A stretch of DNA of 64,000 bases from assembly GCA_033398695.1 (NCBI GenBank), contig CM065817.1, positions 69,800,001 through 69,864,000 on the forward strand, read 5' to 3'. A program made the position numbers and the translations under genes. Positions 33,466-45,371 of this stretch are shown one piece after another. The stretch's first letter is position 1. Each line of letters opens with the position of its first letter. Under the pieces are notes generated by a model. It searched no databases. It was not told the origin of the DNA and saw only the letters and a list, made by a program, of their open reading frames with translations. The stretch comes from Orobanche coerulescens (taxonomy: Eukaryota; Streptophyta; Magnoliopsida; Lamiales; Orobanchaceae).

Positions 33466-36400
33466 TGCATACTGTAGTAAGTCAACTTTGGATAGCGCAC
33501 GATAAGGGCAAATGACTTTCGTACGCTAGACAGTGTAAGTTACGTACGCTAATGCATGGGCATTACGTACTCAAGCACATGTACGAAGCCAGACAGTAGC
33601 CACTGGACTGCGATAGCGCACGCTAACAAAGTCAGTTAGCGCACGCTAAGTCGTAGCGCACGCTAAACATGAGATGTTAGCGCACTCTAGTATTGTATTC
33701 TATATAAAGGGGACAGACGGGTATTATGAAGCATTTCGTCCATTTCTTTCCTTTCACCCGAAAGAGAGAACCTTGGGAGGACATTTGGAGTTTCTAACAC
33801 TGAGGGATGGTCCTCTTTAACAAGATTAAGGATGGAAATCATGGATTAAAGCTTTGTTTTTGAAATCATTGGTGATTCTTGGAATTGAATTCAACCTTGG
33901 AAATCAATCCATTCCTTCAAAAAGGTAATCACTCTTTATCTTTGGATTTCGTTTGGATTGATTATTGATGTTCTTAAGTTGATGATTATCATATATTCGA
34001 GTTGATGAGCATGATAACGAGTTGGATTACCAAACTAAGTAAGTGTTGTTATCAATATATGAGTATTGATATGTTTCGTATGGTTTTGGATAGAATTAAA
34101 GAGATATGTTGATGTATTTCCCTTCTTCAATTCGGATTTTTGATGATTTGTCGTTGGTTACTTCGTATGGTAACGATTATGGTGGTGGTGTTGTGATTCT
34201 TGGAGTTATATGAATTTGTATGTCGAAGAACATGATGAATAAGGATTTTTAGGTGTTAGAACACATCGGATTATGTCATTTTATGGATTATGAACGTGAA
34301 TTCGGATGATTTTGGAATATGATTATTCATGATAATAACCGGTAAATTGTTCTATGAATTTACCAAATATAAACAAGAAGGAATCTTGTGGATTTGGGTT
34401 TAAAGATTAAAGTTGGAATCGAATATATTATGAAATCCTTAATATCGAGATAAGTTGATCATTGATATGATGGAAGTGTTAGACGATGCCTGGAATGCAT
34501 GCCACTGTACAGCATTAGCGCACGCTAAGCTTACTGGCTAGCGCACACTAACGGGAGCAACTTAGTGCACGGTGCGTTTATTCGAGGTTTTTGTTAAACC
34601 GTTGAGTTCGATTAGGTGGTTTTGCCGGTTGTTGATTATTATCGGATGTGTTGTCATTTGATTATTGCATTAGGTTGCGATAATTGATCGTGGATTATGA
34701 CCATTATGTTGCTTTTGATCGGGGCTGAGAAGCTCGTAGACAAAGGCAATGTGTTCGGTAGCAGCTTCGTGGTATCGGTATTGAGGCAAGTTATTACCTG
34801 CTCAGTTATAATATTTAATGAATGGTTTTAGTTTCATTTCGTTTATAATGCATATAGCGATGATTATTATTGTGAACTCTGGATATTCGGATCGCCTATC
34901 GCTCTTCCGATTCTGGGAGGTAAATCATAATGTATCTGCTTTATCTAAGTTATTGGTCTGTTCGGGTATCGAGGTTACATTATGGTAAAGACGAGGATAT
35001 GAGTATCTATAGTTCATTGTACGTTTGGATCTCCGAGCATTGAGGATAATTTCCAGTGATGATTTGACATCGAGATTACTCCTGAAGGACTCGGGAACAG
35101 TATCTTAGTTTGATTCGGTTTAGTGTTAATGATGTTGATCATGCAGGTTGTCATTCATGTTGCTGAACATGAAGTCGTCTTAGTTGCGTCATCATAGTGT
35201 CTTTCATGTTTTGATCCATATGTCGCTCATGTTGATGAACATATTGAGTTGCATATGTGTATGCATGATGGTATTGTTTATGTTGTAAATGATCTGATGG
35301 GATCATGAGGATCTATGCTGAGGGCGCTGGATCGGATGTCCACCATGCGTTGGTTCGACGGGATCATCATGGGATCTATGCTGAGGGCGCTGGATCGCTG
35401 GACAGGTTTTCCACCATGCGTTGGTCCGACGGGATCATCATGGGGATCTATGCTAAGGGCGCTGGATCGTTGGATTACCCAGTATTGTGTTATTATTGTG
35501 CATATATATATATATATTGTTGGTTATCCACCCCGTGTTGATCTTGTAGGATCATCTTGGGATCTATGCTGAGGGCGCTGGATCAAGGGATTTCCATTGA
35601 GTATACATAGTTGTTATTGTTTTTGAGTATATTGACGTTGTCACATGAGTATGCATTTGTAGGTCTTGTATTAGGACCATGTTCATATATTGTGTTGATC
35701 TGATCTAGGATTAGACTGATATGATTGTCGTGGCAATTCACATCTCGAGGTATGTTCCGTATTTCCTTTGGTATTTGTCTATGATGGATAATCTGTTATC
35801 GTCTTGGGATTTGATGATGTTATTCGATGGATCGTATTGGTCAGAACTGGTATAATTCCGTATCCCGAGTTGGTGATGATAGTTTGAGAATTTTGAGTAT
35901 TGTTTTAGGTACAATACAGTTATTATGTTCGAGTTTATTAGTTAATCGAGTACGAGATACGAAGTGTGATAATGGTTGTTCTGTTGAGAATTATTTGAGT
36001 AAGTAAAGTTATGGCGGTAAGATTACGTTGGTCGTATTCTTATGTTGTATTCTCATTGGTATGTAATTATTAATGTGATGTGACGGTTATCATTGTTGGA
36101 TATTATGGCTGACCCTGTCGTGGGATTTCTTTTTAGGTTCTTAGAGTATCGAGCTTGTAGCGGTCGTGAAGAGATGAGCTTCCCGAAGAATACTGGCTAG
36201 GACATGTTTTGTGCATTGAGTTTCTTGATTGATTCTTATATTCCGCTGCTAGAGAATCTTTATGGTTGGTCTTTTCCGCTGCGTGAGTATTTTGAAACGC
36301 TCTTTTGGTATCTGGTAACTGAGGTTACTTTGTAAATCGTTGTTTTTAAACTTTTGAGTGTCGGCTGTTTGGCCTTGCAATTTCAAATGAGTTTTATGAC

Positions 36401-36567
36401 GGTTTTTGATAAATGGATTTTATAAGTCTTTGTGTATTTTTAAAGATAGTACCGTCGTTGGCCTCTTGGGCACTTGTAAATATTTGTGAAAATTTCTTCA
36501 GCCTTGTGGGTTCCATCTCGGGGCCCACGGTGCTGTAATATTCCCGGTTAAATCTGGGGGTGTTACA
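33466..36567 (+). repeat. Element C LTR3, part 2
   Basis: Remainder of LTR3 after D: palindromes 33490-33690 (several decayed), TATA 33701, AAAAG|GTAATC near 33921-33930, a deletion of about 90 bases near 34572 that removes part of the downstream palindrome group, GAG|GCAAGT 34783, cassette array 35290-35585 with a private (TA)n run at 35502-35517, and acceptor module 36109-36136. It ends GGGGGTGTTACA. Confidence 0.94.
35290..35585 (+). repeat. Cassette array with TA microsatellite, C LTR3
   Basis: Four CTATGCTGAGGGCGCTGG units. Between the third and fourth, an ATATGTATATT tract of LTR1 has become a TA run (35502-35517). Confidence 0.9.
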
Positions 36568-37119
36568 GGTTTTCCACCTCGTGGTGGTCCTACGGGATCA
36601 TCTTGGGATCTGTGCTGAGGGCGTTGGCTCATTGGATTACCCTGTGTTGTGTTGATGGAATCTTGGGGATTCTCATCATTGGATTCTGGTAGAGGAAGTC
36701 TGTGTTTTATCTTGCTATGCATCGTTGTTGCATATCTGATTTCGTATATTATGATACTTGTACTAGCATTGTTTTGCTAACCCCTGTGGGGGTGGACATT
36801 TATTTTGATGTTCAGGTAGCCGAGGAGCGGGGAAGCAACCACAGTACTGGCGTGATGACGAAGGGGCGCAGTCATGTTATCCGTTGTATTGTTTTGGTAT
36901 TCTGGTTTGGTATTTAGTACTCGAGTACGTGTGTTCTTTTGATGATTTGAGAAGTTTGTAATAAATGGATTATTTGGGGATGATTAAACCGGTTATTAAA
37001 TTACTCAACTATTGGTGATACTTTCGTATTGTTCAGCATTTTTCTTAATTTAGCCTTGTAAATTCTTATATAAAGGGTTTACGGTGCTGTAATTATTCCG
37101 AATATCTCGGGGTGTTACA
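36568..37119 (+). repeat. Element B 5' LTR, part 2
   Basis: It begins with the duplicated GGTTT and resumes the B cassette array, then runs to GGTGTTACA. It contains the branch-hairpin-acceptor module (36777-36815): CTAAC, CCCC-TGT-GGGG, a T-rich tract, TTCAG|GT. Confidence 0.93.
36777..36815 (+). other. Branch site, hairpin and acceptor-like module, B 5' LTR
   Basis: GCTAAC, then CCCCTGTGGGG, then TTTATTTTGATGTTCAG|GTAG. The 3' LTR copy (44115-44152) has loop TGC instead of TGT and keeps the stem. Confidence 0.6.
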
Positions 37120-37123
37120 AATA

Positions 37124-37135
37124 TGGTATCGGAAG
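37124..37135 (+). other. B primer binding site
   Basis: TGGTATCGGAAG, a slightly mutated initiator-Met match, four bases inside the 5' LTR. Confidence 0.8.
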
Positions 37136-37245
37136 GTTTATGGATATCTTGGCAGTTAGGTTTAGTTGGGTCTGTTTATGTCGTTTGATTCATTGGTCGC
37201 GTATAATATCACTGTACATCCATCGTCATTATGTAGACCATGGTT

Positions 37246-37352
37246 GTAAGTTTCCTAATCTCATATACTACCATTTTAATTATTTCGTGTTTTGTGGATA
37301 TTGACGAATTTTATAAGATCTTGCTCTGGGTATTGAGTATTTGTGTTTACAG
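37246..37352 (+). other. Intron-like leader segment before B gag
   Basis: 107 bases starting GTAAGTTTCC and ending TTGTGTTTACAG, strongly AT-rich, with TTGAC as a possible branch site. The AG is one base before the gag ATG at 37354. Element A has the same arrangement. Confidence 0.6.
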
Positions 37353-37353
37353 T

Positions 37354-38436
37354 ATGTTGAGAGGAGGTCGTGGACACGAACGCGGTCGTGGATGCGGACG
37401 TGGTAATGCGAGACAGGAAGATTCATCGTCTACCCCGGATTTGTCGGCTAATCGAGCTGATTCCATTTCTGGTGGACAACAGGAATCAGTTAATAATGAC
37501 CGAGCGCGAACTGTGGAGGAAGATGCAAATCCTAACATGCTGGGATTGCTTTAACAAGTCGTCACTCAGATGACACAATTTTCTCAGGTGGCTAACCACA
37601 TGCAAGCGACAATGGGCCAACAACATAACGACGACGATTGGGGAGACAAGTGGCTTTCAGAAATGGTCAAATTACACCCACCGAAATTTGATGGTTCTTC
37701 AGAGATGCCTACATGTGACCACTGGCTGAAAGAACTGGAGACGATATTTATGGGAATTAATTGTCTCAGTGACCGAAAAGTTTCGATCGCTCAGTATTTT
37801 CTGATTAGGGAAACTTTCGACTAGTGGGAAGCCATTCGACCTGAGGATCATAATGATGACTGGACAGAATTCAAATTAATGATAGAAGCACAATATTGTC
37901 CTCGTCCATTTAGAGAGGCTAGAGTCCGAGAGTTTTTCTCACCGCAAAATCTGGAGGCATCTGTGACAGATATGATTATGACTTTTAATCACCAAGTGAC
38001 CTTTGTGCGAAATCTGGTCAGAACCGAGGCAGAAAAGATTTTTCACTTCGACATGCGGATGAAGCCAGAGATCCAAAAATATATGTCGGGATTTGAATGT
38101 ACTACTCTTGGACAGCATCAGGACAAAGCCCTGGCTTACGAGATTAAAGAGACGGCAGTTGAGAAATTTGTGGAATCGAAGAAGGAGAGAGTGTCTGGCA
38201 ACTTCACTGAGAGAAAAAGTAGTGGGCCCCGCAAAGGCCAGTCCTCATTCCCTTCATCCTAGAGGCCTCTGTATCTTTCTTGATGAGGAAATAAGTTCAG
38301 AACAGCATCAACCATTACCGATGCAGCGAAGAAGTGTTATAACTGTGGATGGCCAGGGCATGTTCAGCATGATTGCTCCGCTCCTTCTGTGACCTGTTTT
38401 GAATGTGGGCAAGAAGGGCATCGAGCGACTTTTTGC
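37354..38436 (+). pseudogene. gag: B gag remnant with two intact zinc knuckles
   Basis: The start is chosen at the ATG after the intron-like AG. An Arg/Gly-rich N-terminus (RGGRGHERGRGCGRG) is followed by a capsid-like region (WLSEMVKLHPPKFDG, WLKELETIF, AQYCPRPFREARVREFF) and two intact CCHC knuckles at 38334-38375 (CYNCGWPGHVQHDC) and 38395-38436 (CFECGQEGHRATFC). One frame runs throughout with nonsense codons at 37552-37554, 37822-37824 and several at 38260-38300. Gag would form the particle and bind RNA; this copy cannot be translated through. Confidence 0.88.
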
Positions 38437-41400
38437 GGAAATGTGACTAGATCGTTTAGAGCTCACACTTCAGCGCAAGTTCCAAAAGAGACGAGTGTGA
38501 ACCTGGCACAGCAGAGTGGTCTTCAACATCAGCATTTTGGAAAAAGAGAAGCATCCAGTGCTAGGTCCGTTCCTCGGCGCCTTTATGAGATTAGGAGGTC
38601 AGATGATCAGAACACTGTTGTTGCATCAGGTACGATTCAGATTCTTTTGCAACCAGTTAGTGTCTTATTCGATTCAGGAGCTACGTATTCTTTCATATCA
38701 TTAAACTGTGTTAATCATTTGAAAATCTCGTGTTTGCATAATTGTGAACCTTATGTTGCGAGTGTGCCGAGTGGAGAGAAAATTGTGGGAAATCTAGAAG
38801 CTAGAAATTTTCCTATGTCCATAGGAGGGAGAAATTTGCCATCAAATCTTATTTTGGCCGACATCCATGGTGACGATTTAATTCTTAGAGACGATTGGTT
38901 CAATCGTTTTGGGGCAATTTTGAATTATCGGAAGAGAGTTATCTCGATTATTGCTGATGACGGATCTGAACATTTATTCGAAGGATGGAGACCAGGAAGC
39001 CCAGGGAAAGTGATCAAAGCCATGAAGCGATTAAATTGTTGAAACAGGGTTGTACCGGGTTTTGGTGTTATGCCATGTAGAAGGAAGAAGGAGTAGGGCT
39101 CTCATCTATTCCAGTTGTGAACGAACTCTTAGATGTATTCCCTGACGAACTACCTGTATTACCTCCACGTAGAGCTGTAGAGTTTAATATCGAATTGGAA
39201 CCAGGAGCCGCACCTATTTCGAGAGCACCATACCATATGGCTCCAACCGATATGTATGATATAAAGAAATAACTTGAGGAATTGTTGCAGTAGGGCAACA
39301 TTCAACCTAACATTTCTCCTTAGGGTGCGCCCGTCCTTTTGTTCGGAAGAAAGATGGATCCCTTTGTTTGTGTATTGATTACAGTGATGATCCAGAGTAA
39401 ATACCCATTGCCTTGAATTGATGATTTATTTGATCAACTGCAGGGGGCGATGGTATTCTCGAAGATCGACTTGAGATCAGGATACCATTAGTTGAGGATT
39501 AAGGAATCTGATATACCGAAATCCGCTTTCACATCCCGGTACAGGCACTATGAGTTTGTGGTGATGCCATTTGGACTTACTAATGCTCCTGCTGTGTTTA
39601 TGCAATTGATGAATCGGGTATTCCTAGAATAATTGGATAAATTCGTGGTCGTTTTCATTTACGACATATTGATTTATTCGAAAGATCCATAAGAGCATGC
39701 AGAACATTTGCGTATTGTTTTGAATACTTTGAAGAATGAACAACATTATGCAAAACTTTCCAAATATGATTTCTGGATTAAGGAAGTAACGTTCCTTGGG
39801 CACGTGATATCAACCGACAGAGTACAGGTAGACCCGAAGAAAGTTGAGGGAATTTTGGAGTGGGAATCTCCTAAGAACGTAAAGGAAGTCCGAAGTTTCT
39901 TAGGACTTGCTGGATATTATCGTCGTTTTGTGGAAGGATTTTCCAAAATTACTCGTTTGCTTACTCAGTTGTTACAAGAAGGCTCAGAAATTCATGTGGG
40001 ACGGGAAATGTCAGACTAGTTTGGATGAACTTAAGAGAAGACTGACAACGACGTCAATATTAGCACTACCAGATGGAATTGATGGGTTCACGGTTTACAG
40101 TGATGCTTCAAATCAGGGTCTGGGTTGCGTGTTGATGCAGAAGGATACGGTGATTGCCTATGCCTCTCAATAGTTGAAACCGTATGAGGTTAACTACCCG
40201 ACACATGATTTAGAGTTAGCAGCCATTGTCTTTTCCGTGAAGATTTGGCGACATTATTTGTACGGCACTCACTGTCAGATCTTCACAGATCACAAGAGTC
40301 TCAAATATATTTTCAGTCAGAAGGAATTAAACATGAGACAGAGGAGGTGGCTGGAATTGATTAATGATTACGACCTGGAAATTCTTTATCATCCAGGCAA
40401 AGCGAACGTGGTAGCTGATGCACTAAGCCGCAAACCTATTTCTATTCGAATGTTGGAAACACTTATGTCCCAGTCGAGCATTCAACGAGAATTGATTCGC
40501 GAAGGAGTTGAGATTTGGGCGCAAGGAGTCCAAGGGCAACTGTGTGTGATGGAATTAACTTCGTCGTTAATCGAAGAAAACAAATCTAAGTAGTTGGATG
40601 ATCCTCTGATTATTCTGTTACGGGATGAAGTGGACAAAGGAAAGGCCCCAGGATTCGTAATACATGATGATGGAGTTCTGAGATTTCAAAGTCGACTTGG
40701 CGTCCCCGATGACAATGTTTTGAAACAGACGATCATGAAGGAAGCTCACAGCGCACCCTATTCTATTCATCCGGGCACCAGTAAGATGTACAAGGATCTA
40801 AAGCAGAATTTCTGGTGGGGAAATTTGATGAAGGACGTAGCGAAATACGTCTCGAAGTGTTTAACTTGTCAACAGGTTAAGATTGAATATCAGCGACCTG
40901 CCAGAATGTTGAAGCCACTTGCAATTCCTGAATGGAAGTGTGAAGGTATATCGGTGGACTTTATCATCAATATCCAAGGACCAGAACGGGGATGAATATG
41001 ATTTGGGTGATAGTTGATCGTCTAACCAAGTCGGCTCATTTTCTAGGTATTAAGGATACTTGGGGACCAGAGAAGTTGGCACGAGTGTTTATTGTGGAGA
41101 TAGTCCGATTACATGGTACGCCGAAGACCATTATTTTGTATCGGGATGGTCTCTTTGTGTCACACTTTTGGAAGGCAGTTCATAAAGCCTTGGGAACTGA
41201 GCTGAACTTTAGCATAGCTTATCATCCTCAGACTGACGGACAGTCCGAAAGGACTATTCAGATAGTAGAAGACATGCTAAGAGCTTGTGCCTTAGATTGG
41301 TCAACTGATTGGGAGGTTCATTTGCCGTTGATTGAATTAACCTACAACAATAGTTAGCATGCTTCCATTAAGATGGCACCGTTTGAAGCGCTGTACGGGA

Positions 41401-41996
41401 GTAGAGGCAGATCACCCCTGTGTTGGGATGATTTATCTGACTTGATCGAGAGAGAACCAGAGTTGATAGTACAGACTCAAGAGAAGGTAGCTCTGATTCG
41501 TGAAAGGCTATTAATTGCCCAGAGTCGACAGAAGTCTTACGCAGACATGTGTCGTCGCCCGTTAGAGTTTGAAATTCGGGACCACGTGCCCTTAAAGGTT
41601 TCTCCTACTCGGGGAATTTTTCATTTTGCGAAGAAAGGAAAGCTGAGTCTGAGATATATCGGACCATTCGGGATCCTTGAAAGAGTTGGGGAGTTGGCGT
41701 AAAGGTTGGCCTTACCAACATCGCTGAGTCATGTTCATCATGTGTTCCACGTAACCCAATTACGAAAATATGTACCAAATTCCAGTCATATCATCGATTT
41801 TGGCGAGATTGAAGTGGCTAATGATGGCACGTTCGAAGAAAAGCCAATCAAGATACTCGAGAGCCGAATTAAACAATTGAGAAATAAACCAATCTCCTTG
41901 GTTAAAGTTTAGTGGTCTAGACATGGAGTCGAAGAAGCAACTTGGGAGACTGAGGATAGTATGAAGTCGAGATACCCAGAATTGTTTTCGTCTTAA
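38437..41996 (+). pseudogene. pol: B pol: protease-RT-RNase H-integrase-chromodomain remnant
   Basis: Protease has LFDSGATYSFI (DSGA at 38671). RT (about 39300-39900) is shot through with stops and frameshifts, and its catalytic FIDD reads FIYD (39654-39665). RNase H follows (YSDAS near 40098, SLKYIF near 40300). Integrase has the His/Cys finger (HSAPYSIHPG, CLTC) and a core whose first Asp (41016) and Glu (41268) remain. The second Asp has become Tyr (41139-41141, ILYRDG). A chromodomain-like tail ends at the TAA 41994-41996. Frames break near 39050, 39990 and 40990. The polymerase and integrase sites are each lost, so B is old and inert. Confidence 0.92.
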
Positions 41997-42031
41997 GTTT
42001 CGGGATGAAACTTCTTTTTCGAGGGGTAGTA
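41997..42031 (+). other. B hairpin and polypurine tract
   Basis: GTTTC-GGGAT-GAAAC starts directly after the pol stop codon. TTCTTTTT and GAGGGGTAGTA follow, then the 3' LTR. Confidence 0.8.
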
Positions 42032-42179
42032 TATAATGCCCAGATAATTATTGTGTATTTTACCTGTATTCAAACTTGTAGCATTTGATTATGTGGTATT
42101 ATTAATCGAATTGTAGTTTCCCGTATTCGTATTCTTGCGTTCTTGAGTTTCCAACACATTCATGCATGCATGCATCTGC

Positions 42180-42575
42180 ACGTCATAACGTACGCTAGAT
42201 ATTGAGCATAACATAGGTTAAGTGATGAATATAACGTACGTTCTAATCATAGCGTAGCGTACGTAATCTTCAGTAAAGGCGGATCAGATAAGGTCGGCGT
42301 GCAGGGGCCAGAGGAAGATTCGTCGAATTGCCCTACGTGAACCTGGACGGATATTCAATAAAGTAGGTCAACGAGGCTTAACGTACATTAGATATGGGTG
42401 ATAATGTGCGCTATGTTCATAGTGTTACGTACGTAAAGGCTTTGGATAACGTCTATAAGAGAAGCCAGAATCGAGGTAGTGAGCTACTATCGGACGCTAA
42501 CGTACGCTAAGGATTGAGGATAGTATACGCTAAGGCGATAACGTACGTAAGGCTTTTCCCTTAACGTGCGTAATG
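42180..42575 (+). repeat. ACGT-type inverted-repeat cluster, B 3' LTR
   Basis: Copies of AACGTACGCTA, ACGTACGTAA, AACGTACGTT and AACGTGCGTAA, better preserved than in the 5' LTR in several positions. Confidence 0.85.
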
Positions 42576-43592
42576 TGTAAAATTCTATTTATAGACCTCA
42601 ACCTCCTTTTCATTTCCTCCTCACCCCTTGGCCGATTTCTGCAACCTGAGAACTCCCCAACACCATAAATCTCTCATATCATCATCCCAGCTCGACTTAG
42701 AAGATCGTACACCCTTGTGGATTGGTGTTCAAGCTTCCGGTGTTGAGTTTGATCAAGTATTTCGTCGTTCTTCTCTATATTAAGGTATGTTGATCCTTCA
42801 CCAACTAGAATACACGTTCTTAATGACGTTTTGAACCTGTTTTTGAGATTACCAAGTTCATTCTTATCATGACGAGTCGAACACCATGTTTTTAGAAGAA
42901 TAGATTCATTCATACTTCGGTTCTCTTTCGTTGTTAAGAGTATTAACCGAACCTTGTTGGATAGAACCCTAGGATGTAGTTTCTTGAGTTTGTTATGGAT
43001 TTTAATCATGTTTTCGAATGAGTTTTCTGAGGTTTCTAAGGTGTTTCACCGAGGATAATTCGTGTTTTGAGAGAGGTGCTTGAATTAACAATCTTCTTCA
43101 TATTCATGGTTAAAATGGATTGACTATGTTGTTAGAATCAAACCCGGAACACCGTTGTATTGTCTCCTTCCGTAAAACACTTTGGTATGTTTATATCTTG
43201 AATCATACCTTGGATATGAATTGTTAGATTAGCCGAACCATATATTTATTGGAATTAGAAATCAAGATTGAGGTTTGGATTGTGATGACATATATATCCA
43301 TGAACCCGTAGACTTCGACATTTCATCTCCGATATGGTAATTCGATTTGTATGAAGTACGTCATTAATTTCGGCTTAGCTTTCATCGAGTAGATAAATCA
43401 TGAATCGGCCTTACGTTAATGAACTCGGATATAACTTAAGGCGCTAGGTGTTCGTACGTTAACTTTGTGAAGTAAGTTGAACCCTTTGTTACTTATTTTG
43501 AATAAGGTCCGAGCCTTGCAAGGTGATTGATCAAGGGGGGAGACCTTCGGGCGTATTAACAGTCGTTGAAGTATTTAATTATTGCCATCATT

Positions 43593-43601
43593 AAGGCAAG
43601 T
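43593..43601 (+). other. Donor-like AAG|GCAAGT, B 3' LTR
   Basis: TTAAGGCAAGTATCG, 557 bases upstream of the acceptor-like AG at 44151-44152. Confidence 0.5.
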
Positions 43602-43794
43602 ATCGTAATTTGACTATTGTCTTAATGTTGTTGGATTTGATCATGTATATTGTTATTCATGTTGTTGAACATGAGATCATCCAAGTTGAATTGTCATAAT
43701 GTCGTTCAGGTTATTGATTCATATGTTGTTCATGTTGATGGCCATATCGATTTTCATGTGTATGCATAGTTGTATTGTAAATTTTGTATTGATC

Positions 43795-43985
43795 CGAAGG
43801 GATCGTGTGATCTATACTGAGGGCGCTGGATCAGTTGTTCACCTCGTGTTAGTCCGACGGGATCATCTCGGGATCTATGCTGAGGGTGCTGGATCATTGG
43901 ACGAGTTTTCCACATCGTGTTGGTCCGATGAGATCATCTTGGTATCTATGCTGACGGCGCTGGATCATTGCATTACCCTGTGTTG
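43795..43985 (+). repeat. CTATGCTGAGGGCGCTGGATC cassette array, B 3' LTR
   Basis: Three units of about 60-65 bases with GTCCGACGGGATCATC between cores. The complete, uninterrupted version of the B array. Confidence 0.88.
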
Positions 43986-44114
43986 TGTTGATGGAATCAT
44001 GTGGATTCGCATCGTTGGATTTCGGTAGAAGAAGCCTGCGTTTTGTATCTTGTTATGCCTCGTTGTTGCATATCTGATTTTTTATATTATGATACTTGTA
44101 CTAGCATCGTTTAA

Positions 44115-44152
44115 CTAACCCCTGCGGGGTGGATATTTATTTTGATGTTCAG
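44115..44152 (+). other. Branch site, hairpin and acceptor-like module, B 3' LTR
   Basis: CTAAC, CCCC-TGC-GGGG, a T-rich tract, GATGTTCAG|GTAGCCGAGGAG. Confidence 0.6.
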
Positions 44153-44461
44153 GTAGCCGAGGAGTGGGGAAGCAACCACAGTACCGGCATGATGACGAAG
44201 GGACACAGTGATGTTATCCGTTGTATTATTTTGGTATTCTGGTTTGGTATTTAGTACTCGAGTACGTGTGTTCTTTTGATGATTTGAGAAGTTTGTAATA
44301 AATGGATTGTTTTGGGATGATTAAATCAGTTATTAAATTACTCAACTATTGGTGGTACTTTCGTATTGTTCAGCATTTTTTTTAATTTAGCCTCATAAAT
44401 TGTTATATAAAGGGTTTACGATGATGTAACTATTCCGAATATCTCGGGGTGTTACAATTGT

Positions 44462-45371
44462 GGTGGATTCTTGAAGTGTTTGAGGTTGTTCTTCATCTTC
44501 AAGAGGTATGTTGGCTAATCTTTTGTTAATTCTGAGATGACGATGATGTTGTTGATGATTACTTCATGTCTTGAAGGATTGTTAGAGGATTACATGATAC
44601 TTGTTTTTTATATAAATAAATAATGAAGATCATGATGATTATAACTTGAATATGAGTATGTTCTTGATGTTTAAGGATACTTAGATGTTATATTCATATT
44701 TTGGAAGGATTATATTAAGCTTGTTAGATGATTAACATAGCTTTGAGATGATTATTGATGATACTGATGTTCTTGGGAGATTATAACCATTTTAATGAAG
44801 GAGTATGATAAGAATTAAGATAATTATCATAGTTTTGAAATGGTTAAGTTAATCTTGGTAATAATCTGAATTTTTTAAGGAATTGATGATTAATAATTTT
44901 GTGGACATCATGCTTGTAGTATTGGTGATTTTCTTGTAGTTATTATGATAATATATGGTGATATTACCATAATAGTGGGATTAATATGATGATTGTTCTT
45001 GGTGACCCTTGTTGAATTTGATTAACACAAGTGACGAGAATATTGTAATCATGTTAATTTAATCATTGGGATGATTTGAGGATGTTAAATTTTATAGTTT
45101 AGGACTATGATAATCACTGGAATGGTTTGATCTACTCGTGTTGAATTGAGGATATCAATTATGTTGAATTCGATATTCATATCATGGAATTGTGTTATCG
45201 CATGAATTATATTTCATTCAATGTTGTTCTTGTGATTGATTGGTTTTATTCCTTTGTTTGCTCGATCGTTCATGGTCGATCATTCGTTACGTGAAGGATG
45301 TCCTAATCATGCAATTGCATTTTTACGTCTTCAGTATTGAGGCAAGTAAATTCTTGTGTGGTCATGATGAT
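44462..45371 (+). repeat. Element E LTR, right fragment
   Basis: It continues 9189-9921 after the B insertion. It has GAG|GTATGTTGG near 44500, AT-rich sequence rich in TGATGAT runs, and GAG|GCAAGT at 45339-45347. It ends at the start of the copia-like LTR. Related to F in the same order of parts. No gene seen. Confidence 0.75.

Larger units (their letters stand above)
11805..36567 (+). mobile_element. Element C: non-autonomous long-LTR element with three LTRs
   Basis: The order is LTR1 (11805-15592), interior (15593-18077), LTR2 (18078-21873), interior (21874-24363), LTR3 (24364-24937 plus 33466-36567, split by D). Both interiors are about 2.49 kb and near-identical by eye. Each has a primer site and a polypurine tract, but no gag or pol motif in any frame. 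The outer GGTTT duplication is intact. It is best read as a large LTR retrotransposon derivative that depends on Tekay proteins in trans and was expanded by LTR recombination or integrated as a tandem. Confidence 0.93.
9922..44456 (+). mobile_element. Element B: Tekay-type Ty3/gypsy retrotransposon, 5' LTR split by C
   Basis: The LTRs begin TGTAATGCCCAG (9922; TATAATGCCCAG at 42032) and end GGTGTTACA (37119 and 44456), with ATTGT duplications outside. Without C and D, B is about 9.8 kb. The interior carries gag and pol remnants on the plus strand with many stops. The position of C in the 5' LTR shows B inserted first. Confidence 0.95.
42032..44456 (+). repeat. Element B 3' LTR (complete, about 2.4 kb)
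   Basis: It starts TATAATGCCCAG (TG mutated) and ends GGTGTTACA. It holds palindromes 42180-42575, TATA-like TATTTATAG 42586, AAG|GTATGT 42782-42790, AAG|GCAAGT 43593-43601, cassettes 43795-43985 and the acceptor module 44115-44152. No coding sequence. Confidence 0.94.

Noticed and set aside
35502..35517. TA microsatellite as a functional site
   Set aside because: It is present in one of three C LTRs only and is easily explained by slippage from TATGTATATT.
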